Shown here in pieces: positions 19,508 to 27,181 of a DNA stretch of 64,000 bases (positions are counted from its first letter, which is position 1; the number at the start of each line of letters is the position of its first letter). Origin of the DNA: Methylobacter sp. KS41 (GTDB taxonomy: Bacteria > Pseudomonadota > Gammaproteobacteria > Methylococcales > Methylomonadaceae); assembly GCA_002862125.1 (NCBI GenBank), contig PHSP01000003.1, positions 1,240,001-1,304,000 on the forward strand, in the 5' to 3' direction. The translations under genes and the position numbers were made by a program. The notes under the pieces were generated by a model, which did no database searches, was not told the origin of the DNA, and worked only from the letters and a program-made list of their open reading frames with translations.

Positions 19508-20056
19508 CTAGAGCAATTTTTTACGTTTTGTTATTGAAAGAAAACTCATTAATCCAGCGCCAAAAAGCCAAACCGCCTGATTCAGAGGAACCCCGGATAC
19601 AAAAGCCGTCAAGCCTGTAAAAGTGTTTTTAATGCTTGCAAAGCCGTCCAAGCCAGCGTTTTTAGTAACCAGGATATTGTGTATCAGGGCTTCGCCTGAA
19701 AATGGGTTAATAAAGGCCGCATTAGCGTTAGCTTGCCATGTGCCTGTATTGCCGTCAAAAGCTGTTTGAGGAAAGGGCGCTGTAGTAGCTTTAATAGGGC
19801 TTAGTGAAGTAATAATAACTTTGAAAGGGCTGTTGATATTTTCAGCTCCGCTTATACCTTCTCTTGATGAGCTGAAACTCAAGGGCGCGAAAGATGATGT
19901 ATCTCCAGTTATTACTGGTTTGCCAAAAAGGCCAACCTGCGAATTATCATAGGTAAGTGACGCGTCAAGACTATCAGCCGTAGTTAAGGCGGCGCTAGTG
20001 CTCCCGGAGAAAGCAATAACTATCAGGTAAACATAAACTTTATTTAAAGTAGACAT
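19508..20056 (-). CDS. Secreted protein with a PEP-CTERM-like tail (VPLN variant)
   Basis: A 182-residue protein with an N-terminal signal peptide (to about 'GSTSA'). The tripartite C-tail consists of 'VPLNQAVWLFGAGL' (from about residue 156), a hydrophobic helix, and a basic end 'KRKK'. This is the layout of PEP-CTERM proteins cleaved by exosortase, but the motif is VPLN rather than VPEP. VPLP-type tails are known in methanotroph relatives. The middle part ('YDNSQVGLFGKPVITGDT') is of unknown function. The start at 20056 is chosen because AGGTGA lies 7 nt upstream. A sigma-54-type promoter lies about 105 nt upstream. Confidence 0.78.
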   Translation of the reverse strand: MSTLNKVYVYLIVIAFSGSTSAALTTADSLDASLTYDNSQVGLFGKPVITGDTSSFAPLSFSSSREGISGAENINSPFKVIITSLSPIKATTAPFPQTAFDGNTGTWQANANAAFINPFSGEALIHNILVTKNAGLDGFASIKNTFTGLTAFVSGVPLNQAVWLFGAGLMSFLSITKRKKLL

Positions 20057-20160
20057 AATAATCACCTGTCCAGACTTATAAAACTTAGACGTTACCGGCT
20101 CCTTTCAAAATACGAAGAAGCGCACATTTAGTGCCCGAAAAAGGCGCTAAAATAATATAA

Positions 20161-20175
20161 GCAAAGACCAGGCCA
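20161..20175 (-). promoter_or_regulatory. Sigma-54-type -24/-12 promoter of the PEP-CTERM-like gene
   Basis: On the minus strand the site reads TGGCCTGGTCTTTGC, with invariant GG and GC at the correct 10-nt spacing and two mismatches to TGGCACG-N4-TTGC. It lies about 105 nt before the start codon of the PEP-CTERM-like gene. RpoN control of PEP-CTERM genes through PrsK/PrsR is known in exosortase-bearing bacteria. Confidence 0.6.
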
Positions 20176-20338
20176 ATTTTAAAATGTTTTATTATCAATA
20201 GCTTATTGATTATATAATTCATGAAATATAGGCGTGCGAACCCAAAGTGGTGAATAATCCGGTATTTTTGGTGCGTTTTCGAAATTTTAGCGGAAAATTT
20301 TTTTACAAAAAGACGTTTGCCTGTCAACCACGACGCAC

Positions 20339-21814
20339 TCACACCCCCTTGCTGCGATTTTCCATGCGCCGTAAAAACTCAGCCATTACCAGCCGGTAGA
20401 GTTCATCGCCCAGGTATTTGTCTTCAATGCCGCTGTCTATATTGGGGTTGTCATTGACTTCTATGACATAGCCCTTGCCGTTTTTTTCCTTGACATCGAC
20501 GCCGTAAAAACCGTTACCTATGTGTTGCGTCGCTTTTAGCGCGGCTTCCAGGACAACTTTCGGCACTTCAAAGGTGGGCATGGTCTCGAAATTGCCGCTA
20601 TCGGTCCGGCTTTCGTGATGACGGTATATCTGCCAGTGATTTTTAACCATGTAATAACGGCAGGCGTATAAGGCTCGGTTGTTAAAGATGCCGATCCGCC
20701 AGTCAAAATCCGTATAAAGAAATTCCTGAGCCAGCAGCAGCGCGGATTTCTGAAACAACTCCTCGACCTTAAGATCAAGTTCCTGGCGGTTATTGACCTT
20801 GACAATGCCTCTGGAAAATGAGCCGTCCGGGATTTTAATCACCACCGGAAAGCCTGCTTCCAGTTCAACTCTATCCAGGTGCGCGGCATTGCCTTTGTGC
20901 AGCAGCCAGGTTTTGGGGCTGGGTACGCGGTGCGTGCGGAACAAATCAGCGAGATACACTTTATTGGCGCAACGCAGCATGGACGTGGGATCGTCGATGA
21001 CAATCAAACCCTCGGCTTCCGCTTTTTTTGAAAAGCGGTAGGTATGATGATCGATGCCGGTCGTTTCGCGGATAAACAAGCCGTCAAATTCCGGTAAGCG
21101 CGCATAATGCTGCTGGGAGATTAATTCGACTTCAATACCCAGTTCCAGGCCGATTTTGATAAACTTTTTAAGCGCGCCCCGGTTGCTCGGCGGCAGCTTT
21201 TCTTCCGGATTAATCAGCATGGCAAGATCATAACGAGCCGCTTTGCGCGTACGGTCTTTACGCCAGACTTTTTTGCTGAATTTATCCAGCGCCTCGGCAA
21301 AAACAGTTTGCTGGGGATCATCCAGGTCACGATACGAGACCGGCTTTAAGCCTTTTATTTCCCATTGCGTACTGAAGCTCAAAGTTACTTCCAGGACAGG
21401 GCAGGAAAAGCGTTCAAACAAGAGTCTTGCCAGCTCCCGCAGAGCCGGATCGTCGGTGTTGCCAAAATAACTCAACAGCGTTATTTCATTATTCTCATTA
21501 TTGCGGCTTTTAAAAGCGCGTGCCAAGGTTGCCGACAGGTCTTCAAGCTGCAGCTGGTAGAGCGCTTTTTTGCCAAGGTCATTGAGCGTCTTGACAGAAG
21601 GGATAACGTGATGCCCCCGAGCTTCCGCCAGCAGGGAGCAGTAATAACCATCGGAAAGATAACTGTAGCTGCTGCAAAGATTTATGACGCGGACACGTTG
21701 CTGAGATTCGCCCTTTTCGGTTGCCAGATAGGTTTCAAAAGTAATAACTTGCTCGCTTGGGTAATAAGGGTTCCAGTCGGAAAGATTGTCAACAACCAGA
21801 AGGGTGCGTGCCAT
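20339..21814 (-). CDS. RimK-family ATP-grasp ligase with N-terminal RLAN domain
   Basis: A 491-residue protein. The N-terminal ~190 residues ('MARTLLVVDNLSDWNPYYPS') match the RimK-like ATP-grasp N-terminal (RLAN) domain. The C-terminal half (about 270-480) is an ATP-grasp fold with 'PVVIKIPDGSFSRGIVKV', the lysine-rich 'ALLLAQEFLYTDFDWRIG' and the metal-binding 'VIEVNDNPNIDSGIED'. Such ligases join an amino acid, often glutamate, to a protein or peptide carboxylate. It is divergent from a DUF2817 hydrolase and a GNAT-C39 fusion, a set repeatedly found together. ATG 21814 is chosen because the family starts MARxLLVV; the frame continues upstream to 21874. Confidence 0.85.
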   Translation of the reverse strand: MARTLLVVDNLSDWNPYYPSEQVITFETYLATEKGESQQRVRVINLCSSYSYLSDGYYCSLLAEARGHHVIPSVKTLNDLGKKALYQLQLEDLSATLARAFKSRNNENNEITLLSYFGNTDDPALRELARLLFERFSCPVLEVTLSFSTQWEIKGLKPVSYRDLDDPQQTVFAEALDKFSKKVWRKDRTRKAARYDLAMLINPEEKLPPSNRGALKKFIKIGLELGIEVELISQQHYARLPEFDGLFIRETTGIDHHTYRFSKKAEAEGLIVIDDPTSMLRCANKVYLADLFRTHRVPSPKTWLLHKGNAAHLDRVELEAGFPVVIKIPDGSFSRGIVKVNNRQELDLKVEELFQKSALLLAQEFLYTDFDWRIGIFNNRALYACRYYMVKNHWQIYRHHESRTDSGNFETMPTFEVPKVVLEAALKATQHIGNGFYGVDVKEKNGKGYVIEVNDNPNIDSGIEDKYLGDELYRLVMAEFLRRMENRSKGV

Positions 21815-21883
21815 AGAGAAGTAATCCGGTAATAAGTGAAGTATAATTTTGGAACCAGTCAGATTTTTATACAAGGAGTTTCT

Positions 21884-21913
21884 GTGAGCCAGGGAATAAT
21901 GTTCCGGATTTAA
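21884..21913 (+). other. Nine-residue mini-ORF with a strong ribosome binding site
   Basis: A GTG codon lies 5 nt after AAGGAG and opens a frame MSQGIMFRI ending in TAA, 42 nt before the DUF2817 gene. It may be a leader peptide that tunes translation of the hydrolase, or chance. There is no visible attenuator hairpin directly after it. Confidence 0.3.
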
Positions 21914-21955
21914 GCTGACCGGGCGATGCTAACTAAAAATATCAGGTAATTCCTT

Positions 21956-23041
21956 ATGTCTTCTCTGCCCTTTGCCGCTATCGATACAGAACTCTTCCCG
22001 GAAGGCTACTGGCCGGGCAGGCAACGCTGGCTGGCTGAACTTGGCGGCGGGATGCGCAGTTTTTCCTATCCTTGTCCGGGCAGCGGTCCGGAAGGCGAAG
22101 CGCTGTTTACCGATACGGTCTGGATCGGCCCGGAAGATGCCGCAAGGGTCGTGGTATTGATCGGCGGCACGCATGGCGTTGAAGGTTTTGCAGGCAGCGC
22201 GATAGAAACCGATGCGCTGCGTCTGCTTGCGGGCGGACAGGTCGTTTTACCGGCTGATACAGCGACATTAATGGTGCATGCGTTAACGCCCTGGGGTTAC
22301 GCCTGGCTGCGCCGCTGTGACGCCGATGGCGTTGATCTCAATCGCAATGTGGTCGATTTTTCCGGACCATTGCCTGAAAATGCCGGTTATGAAGCGCTTA
22401 AGCCGGCGTTACTCTTAAGCGATGCGCAGCAACGAAAACTCGCATTTGCAGAGTTTGAACAGGCGCATGGCCGGGTGGCGCTGGAAAAAGCCATCAGTGG
22501 CGGACAGTATTGCGATCCGGGCGGCCCTTTCTTCGGCGGTCTGGCGCCTGCGCATGGCCGGCTGGTCGTGGAGGATCTTATACGCAAATATTCCCTGCAA
22601 CAGCGGGATTTGGCGGTCATTGATTTGCATACCGGCCTAGGATCTTTCGGATACGGTGAAATTATCTGCGACCATCAACCCGGAAGTCCGGCAGCGAAAG
22701 TCGCGCATGATTGGTACGGAGACTCCGTGACCTTGCCTTTTCTGGGTACGTCCAGTTCGGTGCCCAAGCTGGGCTTACTGGATTATGCGTGGCACGCCAT
22801 AATGAATGAACGCAGTTGCTACATCACCCTCGAGTTCGGCACTTACCGGACCGATCAATTGTTTGAAGTATTGCTGCGCGATCATCTGCTCTGGGCGCGA
22901 CCCGGCAATGACCTGACGCGCCGCGAGCATAGCCGGTCCATGCGCCGGCACTTTTGTCCGGATGATCAAGCCTGGAAGGAAATAGTGTTGTTTCGCGCCA
23001 GACAAGTCATCAGTCAGGCATTGCGAGGAATATCAGCTTGA
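21956..23041 (+). CDS. DUF2817 M14-like zinc hydrolase
   Basis: A 361-residue cytoplasmic protein related to M14 carboxypeptidases and succinylglutamate desuccinylase/aspartoacylase. Zinc ligand candidates are H73 and E76 in 'GGTHGVEGF' and H225 in 'DLHTGLG'. The substrate-binding 'DLNRNVVDF' arginine motif lies near 127-133. It could cleave an amino acid or acyl tag from a peptide or small amide. It overlaps the next gene by 4 nt (TTGA), so the two are translated together. It is divergent from the RLAN/ATP-grasp ligase, suggesting an add-and-remove pair. Confidence 0.85.
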   Translation: MSSLPFAAIDTELFPEGYWPGRQRWLAELGGGMRSFSYPCPGSGPEGEALFTDTVWIGPEDAARVVVLIGGTHGVEGFAGSAIETDALRLLAGGQVVLPADTATLMVHALTPWGYAWLRRCDADGVDLNRNVVDFSGPLPENAGYEALKPALLLSDAQQRKLAFAEFEQAHGRVALEKAISGGQYCDPGGPFFGGLAPAHGRLVVEDLIRKYSLQQRDLAVIDLHTGLGSFGYGEIICDHQPGSPAAKVAHDWYGDSVTLPFLGTSSSVPKLGLLDYAWHAIMNERSCYITLEFGTYRTDQLFEVLLRDHLLWARPGNDLTRREHSRSMRRHFCPDDQAWKEIVLFRARQVISQALRGISA

Positions 23042-24138
23042 CCGTTTTAATTCGTAACGCCCAACTTACCGACCTTGAAGAATTGGTGGCGCTTGAAAAG
23101 TCTTGTTTTGAAACCGACAGATTAAGCCGGCGCAGTTTCAAGCACTGGATAAGCACGGAGCACCGTGCTTTACTGGTTGCCGAAGCGGACGAAGCCGTCG
23201 CCGGTTATATTCTTATTATTTATCATCCCGGCACCCGGTTGGCCAGAATATATTCGATTGCCGTGTCTCATCAGCACAGAGGCCTGGGAATAGCCAAGCA
23301 GCTGATGTCCGCTGGCGAGCAAGCGGCTAATGAAAACGGCAGGCTGTACCTGCGTCTTGAAGTGAGCGTGGATAATATTCCCGCAATCAAACTTTACGAA
23401 ATGCTGGGCTATCAGAAATTCGGGATATACCGTGATTATTATCAGGATCACAAGGATGCGGCGCGTTATCAAAAACGCATCCGCCGTTACCGCGATACGC
23501 TGCAGCACCGGTCCGTACACTGGTTAAGACAAACCACGCCTTTTACCTGCGGTCCGGCGGCGCTGATGATGGCTATGCACGGCATCAACCGGGCCTATCA
23601 GCCGTCACGGGAAGAAGAAATCAATCTATGGCGCGAAGCCACCACTATTTTTATGACGTCCGGTCACGGCGGCTGTCACCCGATTGGTTTGGCGCTGGCG
23701 GCGAAGCGCCGGGAATTTTCCGTTGAAGTGTGGATAAACCAGGCCGGGACGCTATTTATTGACGGTGTGCGTAATGAAGAGAAAAAACAGATAGTCGATC
23801 TGGTCGATCATTGCTTTAAGCGTCAGGCTGATGAACAGGAAATCAGCATCCATTATGCCAATATTACCCAAAATGAGCTGATTGATGCATTCAAAGCGGG
23901 AGCAATTCCGCTGATACTCATCAGCACCTTTCTCATGGATAGAAAAAAAGCGCCGCATTGGGTGGTCATGAGCGGCTTTGATGATGATTGTCTGTATATG
24001 CATGATTCTGACCCGGACGACAGGCGGCAAAGTGAAATCGACTGCCAGTTTATTCCCATTGCCCGCGCGGATTTTGACCGGATGTCCTGCTTCGGTAAAA
24101 ACCGCTTGCGGACGGCAGTGATTATTTGGCCTGGATAA
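23038..24138 (+). CDS. Fusion of GNAT acetyltransferase and C39-like peptidase
   Basis: A 366-residue two-domain protein. Residues 1-150 form a RimI-like GNAT domain with the acetyl-CoA loop 'AVSHQHRGLGIAKQLM'. Residues 160-366 form a papain-fold C39-like peptidase with C171 in 'QTTPFTCGPAALMM', H307 in 'APHWVVMSGF' and D323 in 'MHDSDPDD', a complete triad. It probably acetylates an N-terminus or amine and also cuts a peptide bond. The start codon is TTG, embedded in the stop of the preceding DUF2817 gene. There is no ABC transporter domain, unlike bacteriocin C39 exporters. Confidence 0.87.
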   Translation: MTVLIRNAQLTDLEELVALEKSCFETDRLSRRSFKHWISTEHRALLVAEADEAVAGYILIIYHPGTRLARIYSIAVSHQHRGLGIAKQLMSAGEQAANENGRLYLRLEVSVDNIPAIKLYEMLGYQKFGIYRDYYQDHKDAARYQKRIRRYRDTLQHRSVHWLRQTTPFTCGPAALMMAMHGINRAYQPSREEEINLWREATTIFMTSGHGGCHPIGLALAAKRREFSVEVWINQAGTLFIDGVRNEEKKQIVDLVDHCFKRQADEQEISIHYANITQNELIDAFKAGAIPLILISTFLMDRKKAPHWVVMSGFDDDCLYMHDSDPDDRRQSEIDCQFIPIARADFDRMSCFGKNRLRTAVIIWPG

Positions 24139-24249
24139 AAAAATTCATAAGGGTAAAGACGCCAGGTCAGATTTTGAAAAATCATATTTTGTTGCATTAT
24201 TGTAAGCGTTTATCCTATTGATACTTCGGGCTCTAACTCAATTAGCGCT

Positions 24250-24276
24250 GGCGGATTTGCCGCCAGGCAATCCGCC
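24250..24276 (+). repeat. REP-like palindrome beside the broken RAYT gene
   Basis: The arms GGCGGATT (24250-24257) and AATCCGCC (24269-24276) flank an 11-nt loop. It lies 14 nt from the 3' end of the RAYT pseudogene, as expected for REP sequences mobilised by such transposases. Confidence 0.6.
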
Positions 24277-24289
24277 ATTCAAAAACCTT

Positions 24290-24824
24290 TTAATCAAACA
24301 TTTCGACGATGTCAACAGAACCAGAAATATCATCCGCCCATTCCAACGGATAAATTTCTGCTTCGACCAGGCGGCGAAAACTCGAAAATGGCCACTCTTT
24401 CACCGTGCCCGCCCAGTCATGTTTGACCGGATGAAATGAATATAATCCAAATGAGCCGCGTAATCGGCTTCATCAGCAATGGTATGCTCCCAATATCGCC
24501 TTTGCCAAATCCCATGCTCGTGGCGTTTGCTTCTAACTTGGGAGCTATATCCGGTTTTAGGAATCGCTTTGGTAAACGCTTTTTTGATAGCCCTCCACCG
24601 ATCGGAATATCGATCATCACTGGACAGCAATGTCCAAATTGCATGCATGTGATCGGGCAATACCATCCACGCGCCGATATGAAAGGGCTGTTTTTGCCGG
24701 GTGCTTCGAACAGCTTTCCGTAACTCAGCAATATGTTCGATCAACAACGCCAGTTTTCACTCAGCAAATTAACTGTGAAAAACTTGGTTCCCCACTGTAT
24801 GCGGTTACGTCGATAGTTTGGCAT
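24290..24824 (-). pseudogene. REP-associated tyrosine transposase (RAYT), two frameshifts
   Basis: The minus strand from ATG 24824 begins 'MPNYRRNRIQWGTKFFTVNLL', then shifts frame near 24750 into 'LIEHIAELRKAV'. It carries the HUH-type 'LPDHMHAIW' motif and 'GIWQRRYWEHTI', then shifts again near 24430. The tail 'PVKHDWAGTVKEWPFSSF' is a typical RAYT C-terminus, ending at 24290. One base is missing at each junction (the second would restore IHFNPVKH). RAYTs are single-copy Y1/HUH transposases that act on REP palindromes; this one cannot make a full protein. Confidence 0.87.
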
Positions 24825-24844
24825 CGGAGGATTTTATGTCATTA

Positions 24845-24875
24845 GGCGGATGGCGCAAGCTTATCCATCCTACGG
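24845..24875 (+). repeat. REP-like palindrome upstream of the RAYT gene
   Basis: GGATGG (24848-24853) and CCATCC (24865-24870) face each other around a loop, followed by TACGG. The reverse complement, starting CCGTAGGATGG, resembles dispersed intergenic repeats common in methanotrophs and betaproteobacteria. It lies 21 nt from the RAYT start. Confidence 0.55.
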
Positions 24876-24936
24876 CCCTTATTGCTTCACCCATAAAATA
24901 TACCATTTGAGTATTACTCATGAACAGGTGATAACT

Positions 24937-25050
24937 ATGCGTGTAACAAGCAAAGGCCAAGTAACTATTCCGCAAAATGTCAGGAAAAGCATGGGTATTC
25001 TTCCCGCCGAAACCGAGATCGAATTCCAGCAGGACGAAAACGGGCGTTGA
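24937..25050 (+). pseudogene. AbrB/MazE-like antitoxin, truncated by a stop
   Basis: The frame reads 'MRVTSKGQVTIPQNVRKSMG', then 'ILPAETEIEFQQDENGR', an AbrB swapped-hairpin DNA-binding domain. It ends after 37 residues at TGA, followed in frame by 'YINKIQ'. Full-length relatives have W at this place (ENGRWYL), so TGG to TGA is the likely lesion. An AGGTGA ribosome binding site is kept. The DNA-binding half might still be made, but the toxin-binding tail is lost. Confidence 0.75.
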
Positions 25051-25051
25051 T

Positions 25052-25308
25052 ATATCAATAAAATCCAACACCTTATATATTTCCCCGCAAGGGCAAATCA
25101 CCTTACCCGCCGAAGTTTTAAACATAGACACTTGGCAAAACAACAAGGAACTTATCCTGTTTTGTTTAGGCGATACCGTTATATCACGCCCAGCGCGTTA
25201 TCAAAAAACCGGTGATATTAGCGACTTAGACGGTTTTTTCAAAAATAACAACAGCAGGGCCTTAGCACAGAAGAGTTGTGTAAACCTGTTGATTTAGATG
25301 AGGAATAA
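25052..25308 (+). pseudogene. Second AbrB-like antitoxin, broken
   Basis: The segment 'SIKSNTLYISPQGQITLP' followed by 'ELILFCLGDTVI' is AbrB-like. It has no proper start codon: an ATA stands at 25052 where relatives would have ATG. Its tail is shifted by one base near 25256-25260; the frame ending at 25308 gives the expected end 'LSTEELCKPVDLDEE'. It lies 3 nt before the vapC relic, the usual antitoxin-toxin order. Confidence 0.65.
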
Positions 25309-25311
25309 GCA

Positions 25312-25706
25312 GTGTTAATTGCTGTTGACACGAATATTATGATTGGCCTTGCCATGCGAGATGATGAAGACCATTATCAAAAAGTGATTGCTTTATTGGC
25401 AGAACATCAATTTTTTATCAGTAAAACCGTGCAATTGGAAATGGAGTGGGTGCTCCGTTCACGTTATAAACAATCGGTTGAAGAAATCGCTAATTTTTTC
25501 ACCTTGTTATTGCAAAAAATAAAATGCTTTGTGAAAACGAAGAAGAATCAATGAGTGCGGTTTGTTGGTATCGTTTAGGAGCTGATTTTGCTGACGCGCT
25601 TCATTTAGTACATGCCAAATCACTGCCTTTTTATACATTTGATGAGCGTTTTTGTAAAAAAGCCATTAAAGAAGGCATCGCGCCAGCTATTAATATTTGC
25701 GTTTGA
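25312..25706 (+). pseudogene. vapC: VapC-type PIN-domain toxin, frameshifted
   Basis: A GTG start opens 'LIAVDTNIMIGLAMRDDE', with the first PIN aspartate at D6, then 'LEMEWVLRSRY' with the conserved glutamate. Frame is lost in an A-run at 25521-25524; one extra A would restore it. The second part carries 'GADFADALHLVHAKSLPFYTFDERFCKKA' with the remaining acidic residues, ending at 25706. Intact VapC is an RNase that cuts tRNA or rRNA. All catalytic residues survive, but in two frames, next to broken antitoxins. Confidence 0.85.
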
Positions 25707-25900
25707 CAATAATTCGGCAATGAAAATCAACGCGAACGAGGCATAAACGGGGCCGAATGGAAACTCTGCGTGGATTTGATTGCCATTCACAGAGCTTAAA
25801 GCGTGTCCATCAAAATCTCACCATCTTGCATTATTCGTAATAAAGGCATAAATTTTATGCCCTGATTTTTTTGAAAATGAAGAATACCTGTGAGAACTGC

Positions 25901-26371
25901 ATGAACTACTGGCTAATGAAATCGGAACCCGATGTGTTTGGTATTAATGATTTATGTAACAAGCCCAACCAGACCGAACATTGGGATGGCGTGCGTAATT
26001 ACCAGGCCAGAAATATGATGAGGGATGATATGAAAATGGGTGATCAAGTGTTCTTTTATCATTCCAACTGCGACGAACCCGGCATTGCCGGTATTATGGA
26101 AGTGAGCAGGGAGGGTTATCCTGATTTCACGGCCTTTGATCCTGACGACATCCATTTTGACCCTAAAAGCGACCCCGCCCAACCGCGATGGATAATGGTT
26201 GATGTGAAATATATCAAGACATTATCCCGCGTCATTACGCTTAAAGAGTTAAAGTTGCACCCGGAATTGGCGGACATGATCCTTTTAAGGCGAGGCAATC
26301 GATTATCGGTAATGCCGGTGAGCGAAAAAGAATGGCATTTTATTCTATCGCTGGAGGCGGTGCAGTCCTGA
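25901..26371 (+). CDS. EVE-domain protein (thymocyte nuclear protein 1-like)
   Basis: A 156-residue single EVE domain. Signatures are 'MNYWLMKSEPDVFGI', 'EHWDGVRNYQARNMMRDDMKMGDQVFFYHSN' and 'GIMEVSREGYPD'. The aromatic cage recognises modified bases in nucleic acids. In bacteria the family is found near modification-dependent restriction genes and also as a stand-alone protein like this one. The start at 25901 is chosen because relatives begin MxYWLMKSEP; the frame is open to TTG 25871. Partners are not evident from the neighbours. Confidence 0.87.
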   Translation: MNYWLMKSEPDVFGINDLCNKPNQTEHWDGVRNYQARNMMRDDMKMGDQVFFYHSNCDEPGIAGIMEVSREGYPDFTAFDPDDIHFDPKSDPAQPRWIMVDVKYIKTLSRVITLKELKLHPELADMILLRRGNRLSVMPVSEKEWHFILSLEAVQS

Positions 26372-26602
26372 ACGGCGGTTTTGTAATAAAGGCGGCGAAA
26401 GAATTCAGTATTTTTCATGGCATAAACTCAAAAAGATACTGATATTTCGAAATTTTTTTGGCGGATTGTCTAGCGAGCAGTAAACAAGCCCTCCAGAGGG
26501 AGAGGTTGGGTGAGGGGAAATAGACAAACACACTCTTTTGATTTCATAGTCTCAAATTGAGCTTTTAATTCACATTTAAATTGAAATACCGGAGTTTGTT
26601 CT

Positions 26603-27025
26603 TCAGCCGTTCTGCTTTCGTTCAGCAGAAAACCATAAGCTATAAATCAACAGGCCAATAACCGCTCCCGCGACATCAAAGCCCACGTCAGTCAATGATC
26701 CAAAACGGCCCGTTACAAAGGTCTGATGCCATTCGTCCAGAAAACCATAGCCCAGCGTAAATAGTATCGCCAATAAATATTGGTAGCCGGAGTCGGCTAC
26801 CCAATGGCGCAAGGCCCAAAACCAGGCGATTGCAAGCCCTCCATATAGCGGCAAATGAAAGAAATTCTGAACGTTTGGAGATATCCACGCCAGAGGATTA
26901 AGCGCGCTATTAGCTGCGCCTTCATCAGGAATAGAGGAAAGGTAAAAAATTCCAGTCATGTAAAGCATCGGCCAAATAACGCAGTAACGCGAATTGCAAG
27001 CGGGAAGATCGGTTATTTTTTGCAT
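26603..27025 (-). CDS. VanZ-like membrane protein
   Basis: About 140 residues with four hydrophobic segments. The VanZ family pattern is seen in 'YLSSIP', 'NFFHLPLYGGLAIAW', 'GYGFLDEWHQTFVTGRFGS' and 'DVGFDVAGAVIGLL'; the E-x-x-Q...R...D arrangement is conserved in the family. VanZ confers teicoplanin resistance in enterococci, but most proteobacterial members have unknown roles. I used ATG 27025 (MQKITDLPAC). An in-frame start at 27091 would add 22 residues and neither has a strong ribosome binding site. Confidence 0.8.
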   Translation of the reverse strand: MQKITDLPACNSRYCVIWPMLYMTGIFYLSSIPDEGAANSALNPLAWISPNVQNFFHLPLYGGLAIAWFWALRHWVADSGYQYLLAILFTLGYGFLDEWHQTFVTGRFGSLTDVGFDVAGAVIGLLIYSLWFSAERKQNG

Positions 27026-27181
27026 GGTATAGTTAAATTTGAGTGTTGGATTCCGAAATTGACTGGATAAGCTGAACTCAGTGAAACGCATCGGCCCGGA
27101 TTGTTTACCCTACAAGCTCATGCCAGATAAGGCTGGCAGGGCTTTATTTGGAATATTCATTACCGGATAGATAAAGGCTGT

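Noticed and set aside
20085-20342. 85-codon minus-strand frame between the PEP-CTERM-like gene and the ATP-grasp gene
   Set aside because: Low-complexity, basic composition, GTG start without a binding site, no domain. It covers the sigma-54 promoter of the next gene.
24436-24723. 95-codon plus-strand frame
   Set aside because: Antisense to the RAYT pseudogene, which explains its apparent coding character.
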